This document shows, one piece after another, positions 52,765-61,197 of a stretch of DNA of 64,000 nt. The stretch comes from Selenobaculum gibii (lineage in GTDB: Bacteria > Bacillota > Negativicutes > ICN-92133): NCBI RefSeq assembly GCF_030273445.1, contig NZ_CP120678.1:528501-592500 (forward strand), written 5' to 3'. Position 1 is the first letter of the stretch. Every line of letters starts with the position of its first letter. The notes beneath the pieces are model-generated. The model saw only the letters and a list, made by a program, of their open reading frames with translations, searched no databases and was not told the DNA's origin. A program made the position numbers and the translations under genes.

Positions 52765-53046
52765 TTGGCAAAACGTAAAAGTTCGATGCAAAAAAATTTT
52801 AAATTGAATCGTCCTAAAATTGAGAAAAAAGTAAAACCGGAAGAGTTTCAGGAAGTACCCAAAATTGCAAATATCCATCAAAATCCATGGTTTATCATGC
52901 TTGTAACCTTTATTTTCTTTCCAGTGGGACTGTTTTTGTTCTATCGTTATGGTAAATATTCCAAAACAACGAAGATTTTTGGAATCATTGCATTTTTGAT
53001 GTTGATGGGAATGGGCTTATATTTGGCAACAAAACCAAATCCATAA
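52765..53046 (+). CDS. Small membrane protein of unknown function
   Basis: 93 residues. A basic N-terminal 40 residues (KRKSSMQKNFKLNRPKIEKKVKPEEF) precede two membrane helices (WFIMLVTFIFFPVGLFLFYRYG and IFGIIAFLMLMGMGLYLAT), with a Lys-rich loop between. Start is TTG 52765. It might follow the VOC gene in one transcript; a terminator at 53121-53162 closes the unit. Unknown role. Confidence 0.75.
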   Translation: MAKRKSSMQKNFKLNRPKIEKKVKPEEFQEVPKIANIHQNPWFIMLVTFIFFPVGLFLFYRYGKYSKTTKIFGIIAFLMLMGMGLYLATKPNP

Positions 53047-53120
53047 TGGATATTTAGCATTTTAAGGGTTTTAGCAGTTTATTTAAATTACTGAAATGTC
53101 CTTGAGTATCATATGAATAG

Positions 53121-53162
53121 GAAATGCCGAGAGAAAAAAGTTTCTTTTTCGGCATTTCTTAT
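53121..53162 (+). terminator. Terminator
   Basis: GAAATGCCGA pairs with TCGGCATTTC; the inner AGAAA/TTTCT extends the stem; followed by TTATT. Confidence 0.8.
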
Positions 53163-53193
53163 TATCCATAGGAATAAAGTAAATTGTGATATA

Positions 53194-53312
53194 ACTCGGA
53201 ACAAGATTTCTCCCACCTCCAAATAGGTGCGAGCGCAACTGTAAATAACAGGTGGTGGCATATATCTTCCGCCTCGTTGAAACGTCGAGTGGTAGGTTTT
53301 CTTGAGGAAAAC
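53194..53312 (+). ncRNA. Candidate structured leader upstream of hexokinase
   Basis: Nested helices are possible: ACTCG (53194) with CGAGT (53286), AAGAT (53203) with ATCTT (53264), CCACC (53213) with GGTGG (53251-53258), plus local hairpins CTGT/ACAG and GTTTTC/GAAAAC. CTCG at 53273 competes with the first strand for the same CGAGT, a switch-like feature. GC content is well above the surroundings. I cannot match it to a known class. Confidence 0.4.
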
Positions 53313-53331
53313 ATTGAACAATGGCGTTATA

Positions 53332-54681
53332 ATGCAATTAGAAGATTTAAAATGGGCTGGTGATTGTATGGGAGTTATAGAGTCAAAGATAAATGAATGT
53401 TTACAGGAGTTTGAGATTGATTCTATCCAATTAAAGAGGATTGCCGATGTTTTTTGTCAGGAAATTGAACGGGGATTAAAAAAAGAAAAATCTTCTTTTA
53501 AAATGTTAAAATCCTATTTGCAATTACCAAATGGTGAAGAAAAAGGACATTATTTAGCTTTGGATTTTGGAGGAACTAATCTTCGGATATTGCTAATTGC
53601 ATTGCTTGGACAAGGGCGTTTTAAAGTGATAAAAAAAGTGACTGCACCGTTAATTACGGAATCGTATAATTATATAACTAACAATGTTTGTGCGGAAGAG
53701 TTATTTGATTTTATTGCGGAATTAATTAGAAAAGTTACGGATGATGAATATAGATATTTTTTAGGCCATACATTTTCTTTTCCATCGGAGCAGTCTGCAT
53801 TAAATCATGCGCGACTCATAGTATGGACGAAAGAGTTTGCTGTACAAGGAGTGGAAGGAAAGGATGTTAATGCATTGCTAAGTGATGCATTAATAAGGAA
53901 AGGTCGTAGTAATATTATTCCAGTAGCTGTTATCAATGATACGGTGGCAACGATATTAGCGGCTGCATATAAGGATGATTGTGTTCATATTGGTTCAATT
54001 TGTGGAACTGGGCATAATACAGCTTATCTAGAATCTTATGACGGAAAGCGATGTCCAATGATTATCAACTTGGAATCGGGTAATTTTAGTCATTTACGAT
54101 TAAATACGTTTGACAAGATTTTAGATCAACAAAGTGAAAAGAAGGGTGAACAAGTATTTGAAAAAATGGTTGCTGGAAAATATTTAGGACGGTTGCTTGT
54201 ATTGGTTTTGAAGGAGTTAGGTATGCTAAAACAGGAGATAGTGCTTACAAGCAAAGATTTATCAGAGATTATACAAGATTCTAGTCCTAATTATCGGAAA
54301 ACAAAAGAAATTTTTTTCGCTCAAATTGAAGATACTTTTACAGAGATGGAATATTCATATATTGTAGAGATTGCGAAACGGATTATCAGGCGTTCGGCAA
54401 GGCTTGTAACGGCTGGGTATATTGGAATTATACAACATATGGATTTTAATTTTAATAACAAGCATCATATTGCGATTGATGGTTCTTTATATGAGAAAAT
54501 GCCTGGTTATGCACAATTAATTCAGAAGACTTTTGTTGAACTTTTAGGAGATGAAAAAGCAAAAAATATTAAGGTTATTTTAGAAAATCAAGGTTCTGGT
54601 ATTGGTGGCGCTATTGCAGCGGCTATTTTCAATGAAGGAAGACTTGATTCGGATAGAATTATAATGCCATCTGAATCCTAG
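53332..54681 (+). CDS. Hexokinase (eukaryotic-type fold family)
   Basis: 449 residues from the ATG at 53332 (ATG 53368 is also possible, with GGTGATT upstream). Belongs to the hexokinase_1/2 family rather than bacterial ROK or glucokinase: LALDFGGTNLRILLI is the phosphate-1 loop, LGHTFSFPSEQ and NDTVATILAAAY include the catalytic Asp, and GSICGTGHNTAYLE and AIDGSLYEKMPGY form the other ATP-site parts. It phosphorylates hexoses. Such enzymes are uncommon in bacteria but known in several Firmicutes. Confidence 0.9.
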   Translation: MQLEDLKWAGDCMGVIESKINECLQEFEIDSIQLKRIADVFCQEIERGLKKEKSSFKMLKSYLQLPNGEEKGHYLALDFGGTNLRILLIALLGQGRFKVIKKVTAPLITESYNYITNNVCAEELFDFIAELIRKVTDDEYRYFLGHTFSFPSEQSALNHARLIVWTKEFAVQGVEGKDVNALLSDALIRKGRSNIIPVAVINDTVATILAAAYKDDCVHIGSICGTGHNTAYLESYDGKRCPMIINLESGNFSHLRLNTFDKILDQQSEKKGEQVFEKMVAGKYLGRLLVLVLKELGMLKQEIVLTSKDLSEIIQDSSPNYRKTKEIFFAQIEDTFTEMEYSYIVEIAKRIIRRSARLVTAGYIGIIQHMDFNFNNKHHIAIDGSLYEKMPGYAQLIQKTFVELLGDEKAKNIKVILENQGSGIGGAIAAAIFNEGRLDSDRIIMPSES

Positions 54682-54721
54682 TCATCGGATAAAAATACTT
54701 GCTGAAAATGAGGTAAAGCTT

Positions 54722-56080
54722 ATGGAACAGGGATTAAATTTAAAATTGCAGCAGAAATTAGCTATGACTCAACAATTGAGGCAGGCAATTGAGATTTTAC
54801 AGTTATCTGCGCAGGAATTATCAGATTTGATTGAAAGTGAATTTTTGGAGAATCCAGCAGTGGAATTTGAAGAAGAGTATGAGGATAATTCAGAAAATGA
54901 AACTACTTATTCGTTCGAAGAAATTAAAGCTTTAGCTAAATATTTAGATGATGATACCAGTTATTCGAATGCTATGATAAATCCTGATCGAGAAGAAGTT
55001 AATTTTGAATCAAAGTCATCTTTAAAGCCGAGCTTACTTGAAACTTTAGAACTTCAAGTAGAATTAAGTTTTGTTGATCCTTTGCAGAGAAAAATTGCCC
55101 AATATATGATTGGGTGTATAGATGATAATGGATACTTAAAGAATCCCGTAGAAGAATTTGCAGCAATTTTTCATCAGAAAAGGAGTTATATAGAAGAGGT
55201 ATTAGAGGTTATTCAAACTTTTGAGCCGGATGGCGTAGGGGCAAGATCATTGAAAGAGTGTTTGACGATTCAAGCAAAGCAACAGGATCTTTATCATGGA
55301 ATTGTTCAGCTTTTAATTGATTCTTATTTGAGTGAACTGGGGCAGCAAAACTATAAGGCAATTGCAAAACAAATTCATTTTTCACCCAGTGAAGTACAGC
55401 AGGCTGCTAAAATTATTCAAAAGTTTAATCCAAAACCTGGTTTGCAGTTTGGTAGTGATCAGGCTGAATATATTACTCCTGATGTAATTGTAAGAAAAAT
55501 TAACGATGAATACGTTGTGATTATTAATGATTATGGGTTAGCAAAACTTAGAATTAGTAAAAGTTATGAGAATATAGCAGATTTAGATAGCGAAACAAAG
55601 AAATATATTGAAGGAAGAGTCAATGCAGCTACTTGGTTGATGCGAAGTATTGAGCAACGGCGGAATACTTTATATAGAGTAATGACTGCGATTGTTGAGC
55701 AGCAAAAAGAATTTTTTGATAAAGGGCAGAAGTTTATGAGACCTTTGTTGATGAAAACAATAGCTGAAGAATTAGAGATTCATGAATCAACGGTAAGCCG
55801 TACTGTTGCAAACAAATATGCACAAACACCGTATGGATTAATTCGTTTAAAAAATTTCTTTCAGGCAAATTTAGGTATACATCAAGAAGAGCTAATTGCT
55901 GGTCAGATAAAAGATGTGATGAGAGATTTTATTGAACATGAAGATAAAAAAAATCCATTAAGTGATCAGCAGATATGTGAATTACTGAAAGAAAAAGAGA
56001 TGAAAATATCGCGACGGACAGTGATGAAGTATCGCGAACAGATGGGATATCCGTCATCAATGAAAAGGAAAAAATATTAA
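54722..56080 (+). CDS. rpoN: RNA polymerase sigma-54 factor
   Basis: 452 residues. Region I is Gln/Leu-rich (LKLQQKLAMTQQLRQAIEILQLSAQEL), region II acidic (EFEEEYEDNSENE), followed by the core-binding domain and a C-terminal HTH and RpoN box (ISRRTVMKYREQMGYPS). Directs transcription from -24/-12 promoters with AAA+ activators; none of these is in the window. A clear terminator follows. Confidence 0.95.
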   Translation: MEQGLNLKLQQKLAMTQQLRQAIEILQLSAQELSDLIESEFLENPAVEFEEEYEDNSENETTYSFEEIKALAKYLDDDTSYSNAMINPDREEVNFESKSSLKPSLLETLELQVELSFVDPLQRKIAQYMIGCIDDNGYLKNPVEEFAAIFHQKRSYIEEVLEVIQTFEPDGVGARSLKECLTIQAKQQDLYHGIVQLLIDSYLSELGQQNYKAIAKQIHFSPSEVQQAAKIIQKFNPKPGLQFGSDQAEYITPDVIVRKINDEYVVIINDYGLAKLRISKSYENIADLDSETKKYIEGRVNAATWLMRSIEQRRNTLYRVMTAIVEQQKEFFDKGQKFMRPLLMKTIAEELEIHESTVSRTVANKYAQTPYGLIRLKNFFQANLGIHQEELIAGQIKDVMRDFIEHEDKKNPLSDQQICELLKEKEMKISRRTVMKYREQMGYPSSMKRKKY

Positions 56081-56122
56081 AAAATTAGGCGGTTTCTGAG
56101 ATGAGAAATCGCCTAATTTTTT
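56080..56122 (+). terminator. Terminator after rpoN
   Basis: ATTAGGCGGTTTCT pairs with AGAAATCGCCTAAT around a 6-base loop, followed by TTTTT. Confidence 0.92.
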
Positions 56123-56642
56123 AATGTTTTGAAATATATTTGCCGGATTTCAAAAAAGTTTGTTAAAAAAGTGTGAATTTTATAAAAAGTGATTGTTATT
56201 TTTTTTACTATCGAATATAATGTACTGCATGGGATAAAAATATTACAATTTAACAAAGGTTTTTGATAAGGATTGCAAGAGAGTTTTTAGCTGTTTGAAT
56301 AAAACAGTTTTTTCTATGCGAGAGTAAGTTAATTTTTGAACTTAATCATTTATCTTTATGAAAATTTTTGCATGGTAAATAGGTTTGCTGTGATTTGAAT
56401 ATAATATCATTGATTAAATAAAGTAAGACTTGATTTAATCAGTAATTTAACAAACTGTTATTACTAACGGTTTTTTATATAGAGAAGATTGTTAAAAAAA
56501 TAACTTTCTTTTTTGAGAACATATAAATTCAACTTTAAGTATAATATAGTTAGGTTAAAATTTGTTTTTATAGCAGATGACATAGTTCTCAATCGTTTAG
56601 AAATCCTATTAAATAAAGACAGCTTTAGGAGTTGAATAAAAA
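56123..56642 (+). other. Long AT-rich intergenic region before the NADH dehydrogenase gene
   Basis: About 520 bases without an ORF. It contains a promoter/terminator pair that could bound a small RNA (see 56193-56317), a further TATAAT-like box near 56400 and, near the end, AGGAG of the next gene. No riboswitch recognised. Confidence 0.5.
56193..56317 (+). ncRNA. Candidate small RNA gene
   Basis: TTGTTA (56193-56198) and TATAAT (56216-56221) with a 17-base spacer point to transcription from about 56228; a terminator-like hairpin (CTGTTT, loop GAATA, AAACAG, then six T) ends at about 56317. No frame with an SD lies inside, so the predicted product is a roughly 90-base RNA. Alternatively, the hairpin is an attenuator in a long leader of the downstream gene. 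Confidence 0.4.
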
Positions 56643-57899
56643 ATGATGAATGAAGATATGAAAAAGCCTCATGTTGTTGTTGTCGGGGCAGGTTTTGGTG
56701 GAATTCGAGCAGCACAAAAACTAGCGAAGGCTGATTCCAATATAAATATAACAGTAATTGATAGAAACAATTACCATTTGTTTCAACCTTTATTATATCA
56801 AGTATCCACAGCATGTTTATCCATTGATGATATTGCTTATCCAGTAAGAGCTACATTTAAAAAATATAATAATGCAAATTTTCGTTTAGCTACAGTCGAA
56901 AATGTTGATTTGGAAAATAAAAAATTAGTGACGGATAATGGTGAAGTAGGCTATGATTATTTGTTAATGGCTGCTGGTGCTACAACAAATTTTTTCGGAA
57001 TGAAAAATCTCGCCAAGAATGCTTTAGGTATGAAAACCTTGGAAGAAGCAGTGCAGATTCGCAGCCATGTATTACGTCAATTTGAGTTAGCGGCGCATGA
57101 GACCGATCCGATTAAAAGAAAAGCAATGCTTACTTTCGTTGTAGTTGGCGGAGGACCGACAGGTGTTGAAGAAGCTGGGGCACTTTCAGAACTTATTTAT
57201 CTAGTAATGGCAAAAGAATACCATACACTTAATTTTAAAGAGGTTCGTATTGTACTAGTTGAAGCTACGGATAAATTACTACCGATGATGCCTGAAAGAT
57301 TGCGCGATGTTACGGTTGAAACACTCATCCGTAAACATGTAGAAGTTCGCCTTTGCGTACAGGTATTAGGCTATGATGGAAAGAACTTAGAAATTAAAGG
57401 TGGAGAAATTATTCCAACCAATACAGTGATCTGGGCAGCTGGTGTGCGCGCAGAAAGTATTGCAGATACAATGGGATGTGAGCAGGATCGCGGTGGTCGT
57501 GTTATGGTAAATGAATTTTTACAAGTTGCAGATCATCCAGAAGTTTTTGTCATTGGCGATATGGCGCATTTTGTTCAAGATGGACGACCACTAGCAACCG
57601 TTGCGCCTGTAGCAATGCAACAGGCAGATGTAGCAGCTCATAATATTGTAAATTCCATTCGGGAGAAAGAACTAAAAGAATTTAAGTTTAAACCAGTTGG
57701 AAATATGGCGACGATTGGGCGTAATGAAGCAGTTGTTAGTATGGGCAGTTATAAATCAAGCGGTTTTAGTGCGTGGATGATTTGGCTTGTTGTTCATATT
57801 TGGAGATTAATTGATTTTAGAAGTAAAGTGGTTGTTTTCGTAAAATGGATGTGGGACTATTTACTATACGATCGTTTGGTAAGAATTATTACACGTTAA
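56643..57899 (+). CDS. Type II NADH dehydrogenase (NDH-2) family oxidoreductase
   Basis: 418 residues. FAD motif VVVVGAGFGGIRAAQKLAKAD at about 9-28 and NAD(P) motif VVVGGGPTGVEEAGALSEL at about 165-183, with the NDH-2 HLFQPLLYQVSTA signature; the third segment WAAGVRAESIADTMGCEQDRGGRVMVNEFLQV and FVIGDMAH are typical. The C-terminal amphipathic helix (WMIWLVVHIWRLIDFRSK) attaches it to the membrane, where it reduces quinone with NADH. AGGAG lies about 12 bases before the ATG. Confidence 0.92.
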   Translation: MMNEDMKKPHVVVVGAGFGGIRAAQKLAKADSNINITVIDRNNYHLFQPLLYQVSTACLSIDDIAYPVRATFKKYNNANFRLATVENVDLENKKLVTDNGEVGYDYLLMAAGATTNFFGMKNLAKNALGMKTLEEAVQIRSHVLRQFELAAHETDPIKRKAMLTFVVVGGGPTGVEEAGALSELIYLVMAKEYHTLNFKEVRIVLVEATDKLLPMMPERLRDVTVETLIRKHVEVRLCVQVLGYDGKNLEIKGGEIIPTNTVIWAAGVRAESIADTMGCEQDRGGRVMVNEFLQVADHPEVFVIGDMAHFVQDGRPLATVAPVAMQQADVAAHNIVNSIREKELKEFKFKPVGNMATIGRNEAVVSMGSYKSSGFSAWMIWLVVHIWRLIDFRSKVVVFVKWMWDYLLYDRLVRIITR

Positions 57900-57919
57900 G
57901 AGAATTTTGTAGTATAATG

Positions 57920-57949
57920 ATAGCTGGGTTGCTTGCCCGGCTATTTTTA
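57920..57949 (+). terminator. Terminator after the NADH dehydrogenase gene
   Basis: TAGCTGGG with CCCGGCTA (one T-G pair), followed by TTTTTATT. Confidence 0.8.
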
Positions 57950-57977
57950 TTGGATTTGGAGTGGATTTATAAATAAG

Positions 57978-59234
57978 ATGTTAAAAAAATTTTTTGTTCT
58001 GTTTTTAAGTGGAATCTTTTGTATGAGTCTTTTTTCATCAAATGATGTTTTTGCAAAAAAGAAAGAAATGAATGATGTAAAAAAGATTCGGATAGTTTGG
58101 GATACCGTTCCCGATGCTGCGGGATATGAATTGATCGTTACAAAAGGAAAAACAAATAAACCGAGTCAAGCTGTTTGGAAAAATGAATGGATTTCTACAC
58201 CAGGATATGAGCTTGATGCATCTTTACTTAATTTAGAGAATGGTGACTTATATTGGTCAGTAAGAGGAATTGATATTAATAAGAAACCTTTGAATAAGTT
58301 TTCTCAGCCTTATAAAATAAGCGAAGCTCAGCTAGACCCAGTTAGTCCATTGACTACAACGAAGTTTGATGAGCTGTCATATGCAAAAATGTATCCAGTT
58401 TATTCATGGATACCTGTCTTGAAAGCATCTGGATATGATTTGCAAGTTTATTATGATGAAGATTATAATTTAACAACTCCCGATAAGCTAATTGTAGCAA
58501 AAGAAATACAAGGGCAATCTGCGTTTGATTATTATGATGAGCAGGCCTATAGACAGGCTGGTCGTTATTGGTGGCGTGTTCGTGCAAAAAATAACTCGGA
58601 TATTCCGCTTGGAAAGTGGTCAGAACCAGTAATTTTTAACGTTGAAAGCGGTGGGAAGATTGCATCCTTAGGCGATAGTATTACGCATGGCGGCGGTGCT
58701 GTGTCGGTACCTCCAAGTGAGCCGTTATATGATTGGCAGCATTATTCAGGATTGAAAATTCGTAATTTAGGTTATAGTGGCAATACTGTTTCTGATATGC
58801 TTGCTAGGTTTAATGACGATGTTTTGGCATTTAAACCAGAGATACTTGTGATTATGGGTGGAATTAATGATTTGCGTGCAGGGACAAAAGGCGTTGAGGT
58901 GATACAAGGATTAAATCGTATCAAATATAAATGTTCATTTTATAATATTACCCCTGTATTTGTTACTGTAGCGCCAATTAATCCTTATGAGATGAAGACG
59001 GTATCTAATATTGTGGCGACGAGTGAATGGCTAAGAGAAGAACGAATTGTAAATGAATGGATAAAAAGACAAACACATTATGTAGATATTACACATGAGT
59101 TATCTGATTTTAATGGCTGGCTCCGTCCTGAATTATCAAGTGATGGATTACATCCAGATGTTGAAGGTAAAAAAATTATTGGCGAAAAAATTGGTGAATA
59201 CCTAAAAGATAATTTTATTGGAATTGAATCATAA
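57978..59234 (+). CDS. Secreted SGNH/GDSL hydrolase with fibronectin-like domains
   Basis: 418 residues from the ATG at 57978. A signal peptide (LKKFFVLFLSGIFCMSLFSS, cleaved near FAKK) is followed by two fibronectin III-like repeats (about 30-115 and 120-218, each with a xW or Y-rich core such as YWSVRGID and YWWRVRAKN), then an SGNH hydrolase with GDSITHGGG, YSGNT, GGINDL and SDGLHPD blocks (Ser, Gly, Asn and catalytic Asp-His). It probably de-esterifies extracellular polysaccharide or lipid. Confidence 0.9.
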   Translation: MLKKFFVLFLSGIFCMSLFSSNDVFAKKKEMNDVKKIRIVWDTVPDAAGYELIVTKGKTNKPSQAVWKNEWISTPGYELDASLLNLENGDLYWSVRGIDINKKPLNKFSQPYKISEAQLDPVSPLTTTKFDELSYAKMYPVYSWIPVLKASGYDLQVYYDEDYNLTTPDKLIVAKEIQGQSAFDYYDEQAYRQAGRYWWRVRAKNNSDIPLGKWSEPVIFNVESGGKIASLGDSITHGGGAVSVPPSEPLYDWQHYSGLKIRNLGYSGNTVSDMLARFNDDVLAFKPEILVIMGGINDLRAGTKGVEVIQGLNRIKYKCSFYNITPVFVTVAPINPYEMKTVSNIVATSEWLREERIVNEWIKRQTHYVDITHELSDFNGWLRPELSSDGLHPDVEGKKIIGEKIGEYLKDNFIGIES

Positions 59235-59280
59235 AAGAAAAAGTTGCTATATGAATTTTCATATAGCAACTTTTTCTTTT
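59233..59280. terminator. Bidirectional terminator
   Basis: A long perfect inverted repeat beginning AAAAGAAAAAGTTGCTATAT with its complement ending in TTTTTCTTTT, shared by the convergent SGNH and C-GCAxxG-C-C genes; the stop of the latter lies in it. Confidence 0.9.
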
Positions 59281-59690
59281 ATGATTTCATTTTTATGTTC
59301 TAAAATAATCTTGTCTAAAAGTTGTGCGGCTTTAAAAATTACGCTATAACATTTTTTTTCGGGATGGCAATGTTTTGCTTTGAGTGGAGTACAGTTTATA
59401 TCTCCCATTTCATCGCGATAGTTTGAAAATAATTTTTGTGTTAATTCCTTAATTTTTGAACTTTCATGGGCACGTTCTTTGACAAAGAGCAGGCTTAATA
59501 CCATAACACTTGCTGCTAAAGCACCACATGTATCTCCTATGCCCATGCCACCGCCAAATCCGGCTGATAACTTTAAAGCATCTTTATTTAGTCCCAATTG
59601 ATAAGCTTGATTTGCGCCATAAAGAATTTTTTCAGCACAATTAAGGTCTTCACTATTTCCAAATCCTGATTCAATTAACTCAGCTAACAT
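59259..59690 (-). CDS. C_GCAxxG_C_C family protein
   Basis: 143 residues. Family pattern: NCAEKILYGANQAYQLG, GFGGGMGIGDTCGALAASVMVL (the GCAxxG-like centre), and a C-terminal pair CTPLKAKHCHPEKKC. Members are found in strict anaerobes and probably bind a redox cofactor or metal through the four conserved cysteines; function unproven. The ATG has no strong SD visible in its immediate upstream region beyond a weak GAG. Confidence 0.87.
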   Translation of the reverse strand: MLAELIESGFGNSEDLNCAEKILYGANQAYQLGLNKDALKLSAGFGGGMGIGDTCGALAASVMVLSLLFVKERAHESSKIKELTQKLFSNYRDEMGDINCTPLKAKHCHPEKKCYSVIFKAAQLLDKIILEHKNEIIKEKVAI

Positions 59691-59848
59691 AACTATATCT
59701 TCACTCCATTTTTTAAATTATCTTTTATATATTCAACATCTCAGAGTATTTACCTACTTTATATAGGGATTAGTTTTAATTTGTAGCAGGTTTTTATAAA
59801 ATAAAACAGAACTAATTAATATTAGTTTAAATGGAAGGAGTTTCTTAT

Positions 59849-60250
59849 ATGAAGATAAAGCGTATTGATGTGACTTTTAGCACAGAAAGATTACAAGAGT
59901 CAAAAGACTTTTATATGAAACACTTTGGCTTTGAATTGGCTTTTGAAAGCAATTGGTATATTGAATTGGTTACACCTAAACGTGATGCGGGGATCAGTTT
60001 TACGTTGCCAGAGCGCGAAGAAGGCGAATTTTTTAATGGACGAGGTTGTATTTTATCGTTAGAAGTAGATGATGTAGATGCTGAATATAAGAGATTGCAA
60101 AAAGAAGGCTTATTAATTTATCAAGAGATTCAAGAGAAACCTTGGGGTGAAAGAAGCTTTGTCATTGATGACCCTAATGGTGTACACGTATATATTTACA
60201 AACTCATTGAAAAAACGGAGGAATATAAAGCTTTATATTCTAAATTTTAA
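59849..60250 (+). CDS. VOC family protein (glyoxalase/bleomycin-resistance fold)
   Basis: 133 residues from the ATG at 59849, with GGAAGGAG eight bases before it. One VOC domain: RIDVTFSTERLQESKDFYMKHFGFELAFE at the N-terminus and GERSFVIDDPNGVHVYIYKLIE at the C-terminus, with a metal-site Asp/Glu pattern incomplete compared with glyoxalase I (the first ligand is D rather than H). Activity unknown. Stand-alone, ended by a terminator at 60250-60288. Confidence 0.85.
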   Translation: MKIKRIDVTFSTERLQESKDFYMKHFGFELAFESNWYIELVTPKRDAGISFTLPEREEGEFFNGRGCILSLEVDDVDAEYKRLQKEGLLIYQEIQEKPWGERSFVIDDPNGVHVYIYKLIEKTEEYKALYSKF

Positions 60251-60288
60251 AAGCACAGAGGAAAATATTATTTTCCTCTGTGCTTTTA
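60250..60288. terminator. Bidirectional terminator
   Basis: AAAGCACAGAGGAAAATA and its exact complement (2-base loop), A-run and T-run on either side. Confidence 0.92.
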
Positions 60289-60312
60289 TTAGTAGCGTGT
60301 TTTTATTAATCT

Positions 60313-60963
60313 TTAACTCTTTTCTTCATTAGAAACTGAAAGCTCATAAAAGAATTCATTTAATTGAGTAATAGAGCAATGGGAGGATGTCCAATTGATG
60401 ATTGATTCTTTAACAGAAGAAACTGTAGTTTTAGGAACGAGAATATTTAATGTGACTTTATCCGTAAATTCTTTACTTTCAATAATATACTTGCTCAAAT
60501 GCAAGCTGTTTTCTAAAGTACCTAATAAAGTGTAATCTATTGTAACTGCTAAACGGCTAAATAATACTTTTTCAACAATTTGTGCAGCGGAAATTGCATT
60601 TGTCACGGAGGTTCCATAGGCGCGGATCAGACCGCCAGCCCCCAATTTTATACCGCCAAAATAACGAGTAACAACAACTACTACATCAGTTAGACCATTT
60701 TTTTTCAAAACTTCTAACATTGGTTTTCCAGCAGTTCCACTTGGCTCACCATCATCATCGGCCTTTTGAAAATTTGCTTTTTCGCCAATAATATAGGCAG
60801 AACAATTATGGCGTGCATCCCAGTGCTTCTTTTTTATTTTTTCAATAAATTCAATTGCTTCATTTTCTGTTGCTATACGTTCTAAATAAGCAATAAATCT
60901 AGATTTGTTTATTTCGTATTCAGCTACTGTTGACTGCTGAATAGTAAGGTAATTGTTATTCAT
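60313..60963 (-). CDS. yigZ: YigZ/IMPACT family protein
   Basis: 216 residues. The UPF0029 signature is DDDGEPSGTAGKPMLEVL followed by VVTRYFGGIKLGAGGLIRAYG; the N-terminal half is the catalytic-like IMPACT domain and the C-terminal half the DUF1949 domain. Possibly ribosome-associated or a translation regulator; function in bacteria is unsettled. The ATG at 60963 is not preceded by a strong SD. Confidence 0.92.
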   Translation of the reverse strand: MNNNYLTIQQSTVAEYEINKSRFIAYLERIATENEAIEFIEKIKKKHWDARHNCSAYIIGEKANFQKADDDGEPSGTAGKPMLEVLKKNGLTDVVVVVTRYFGGIKLGAGGLIRAYGTSVTNAISAAQIVEKVLFSRLAVTIDYTLLGTLENSLHLSKYIIESKEFTDKVTLNILVPKTTVSSVKESIINWTSSHCSITQLNEFFYELSVSNEEKS

Positions 60964-61197
60964 TCTAGGCTCCTTGATTTTACTAAAAATAGAATGATTT
61001 AAATTTTATATTAATGATAGAAATTTTATCATATTACCGATAAGATGTACACCAAAAGATCGTATTTTTAGTGATGAAATAAAAAATAAGAAAATAAAAA
61101 ATAAATTCGATTTTTTTATAGCAATCTAGAACTATTTGTAGTATTCTTAGATTACTCAAAAAGAGAATTAAATGAAAAAGGGTGTGTTAAAAAGGTC

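Noticed and set aside
53083..53337. Overlapping minus-strand frames of 70-84 residues before hexokinase
   Set aside because: No SD, composition unlike other genes here, and they cover a terminator and the structured-looking leader.
57951..57980. ATA start for the SGNH hydrolase gene
   Set aside because: An ATA lies close to GGAGTGG, but the ATG nine bases later gives a normal signal peptide, so the ordinary start is preferred.
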